From Saprospiraceae bacterium (GTDB taxonomy: Bacteria; Bacteroidota; Bacteroidia; Chitinophagales; Saprospiraceae), in contig JACMMM010000546.1 in the NCBI GenBank assembly GCA_014379065.1, positions 1 through 6,491 on the forward strand: a DNA stretch of 6,491 nucleotides. The letters are read 5' to 3'. Made by a program: the position numbers and the translations under genes. Positions 6,472 to 6,491 of this stretch are shown piece by piece (the stretch's first letter is position 1; each line of letters opens with the position of its first letter). The notes under the pieces are model-generated. The model was given only the letters and a program-made list of their open reading frames with translations, was not told the DNA's origin and made no database searches.

Positions 6472-6491
6472 ACCGTTTCCATTACTGAAAA

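Overview
The window reads as ordinary chromosome from a member of the Bacteroidota. Four things point there: a DUF4249 protein (a family essentially restricted to this phylum), a malate dehydrogenase of the Bacteroidota LDH-like type, a TAnnTTTG-type promoter element upstream of mdh, and no convincing Shine-Dalgarno sequences before the chosen starts. Sampled lines of valS are about 52% G+C, which fits a Saprospiraceae or Chitinophagaceae-like genome, but the family assignment is a guess.

All five recognisable genes are on the minus strand, so transcription runs from high to low coordinates. In that order they are: a divergent Glu/Leu/Phe/Val-family amino acid dehydrogenase (6471 to 5263, possibly running off the right edge); valyl-tRNA synthetase valS (5261 to 2592), whose ATG lies one base after the dehydrogenase stop; a 103-bp gap with a small stem-loop; a DUF4249 protein (2488 to 1559); a 164-bp gap with a candidate promoter; malate dehydrogenase mdh (1394 to 459); a repeat-filled gap; and the N-terminal part of a CxxC redoxin (284 to beyond base 1).

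Most of the content is housekeeping: TCA-cycle malate oxidation, charging of tRNA-Val, and amino acid deamination. The accessory items are the cell-envelope DUF4249 protein and the thiol redox protein. I see no mobile element, CRISPR array, RNA gene or phage gene.

The most unusual structure is the gap between mdh and the redoxin gene. It holds 16 tandem heptamers TTGACNN (296-407) in which the first five bases are almost invariant and the last two vary. Five more copies lie in the opposite orientation (428-462), and the last of these contains the mdh stop codon. Together they form a long inverted repeat (380-406 against 429-455) that would fold at the mdh mRNA 3' end. The second point of interest is the dehydrogenase, which has the family's catalytic residues but a longer catalytic domain, unusual motif variants and lower G+C than valS. 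I do not see evidence for a new multi-gene system here.
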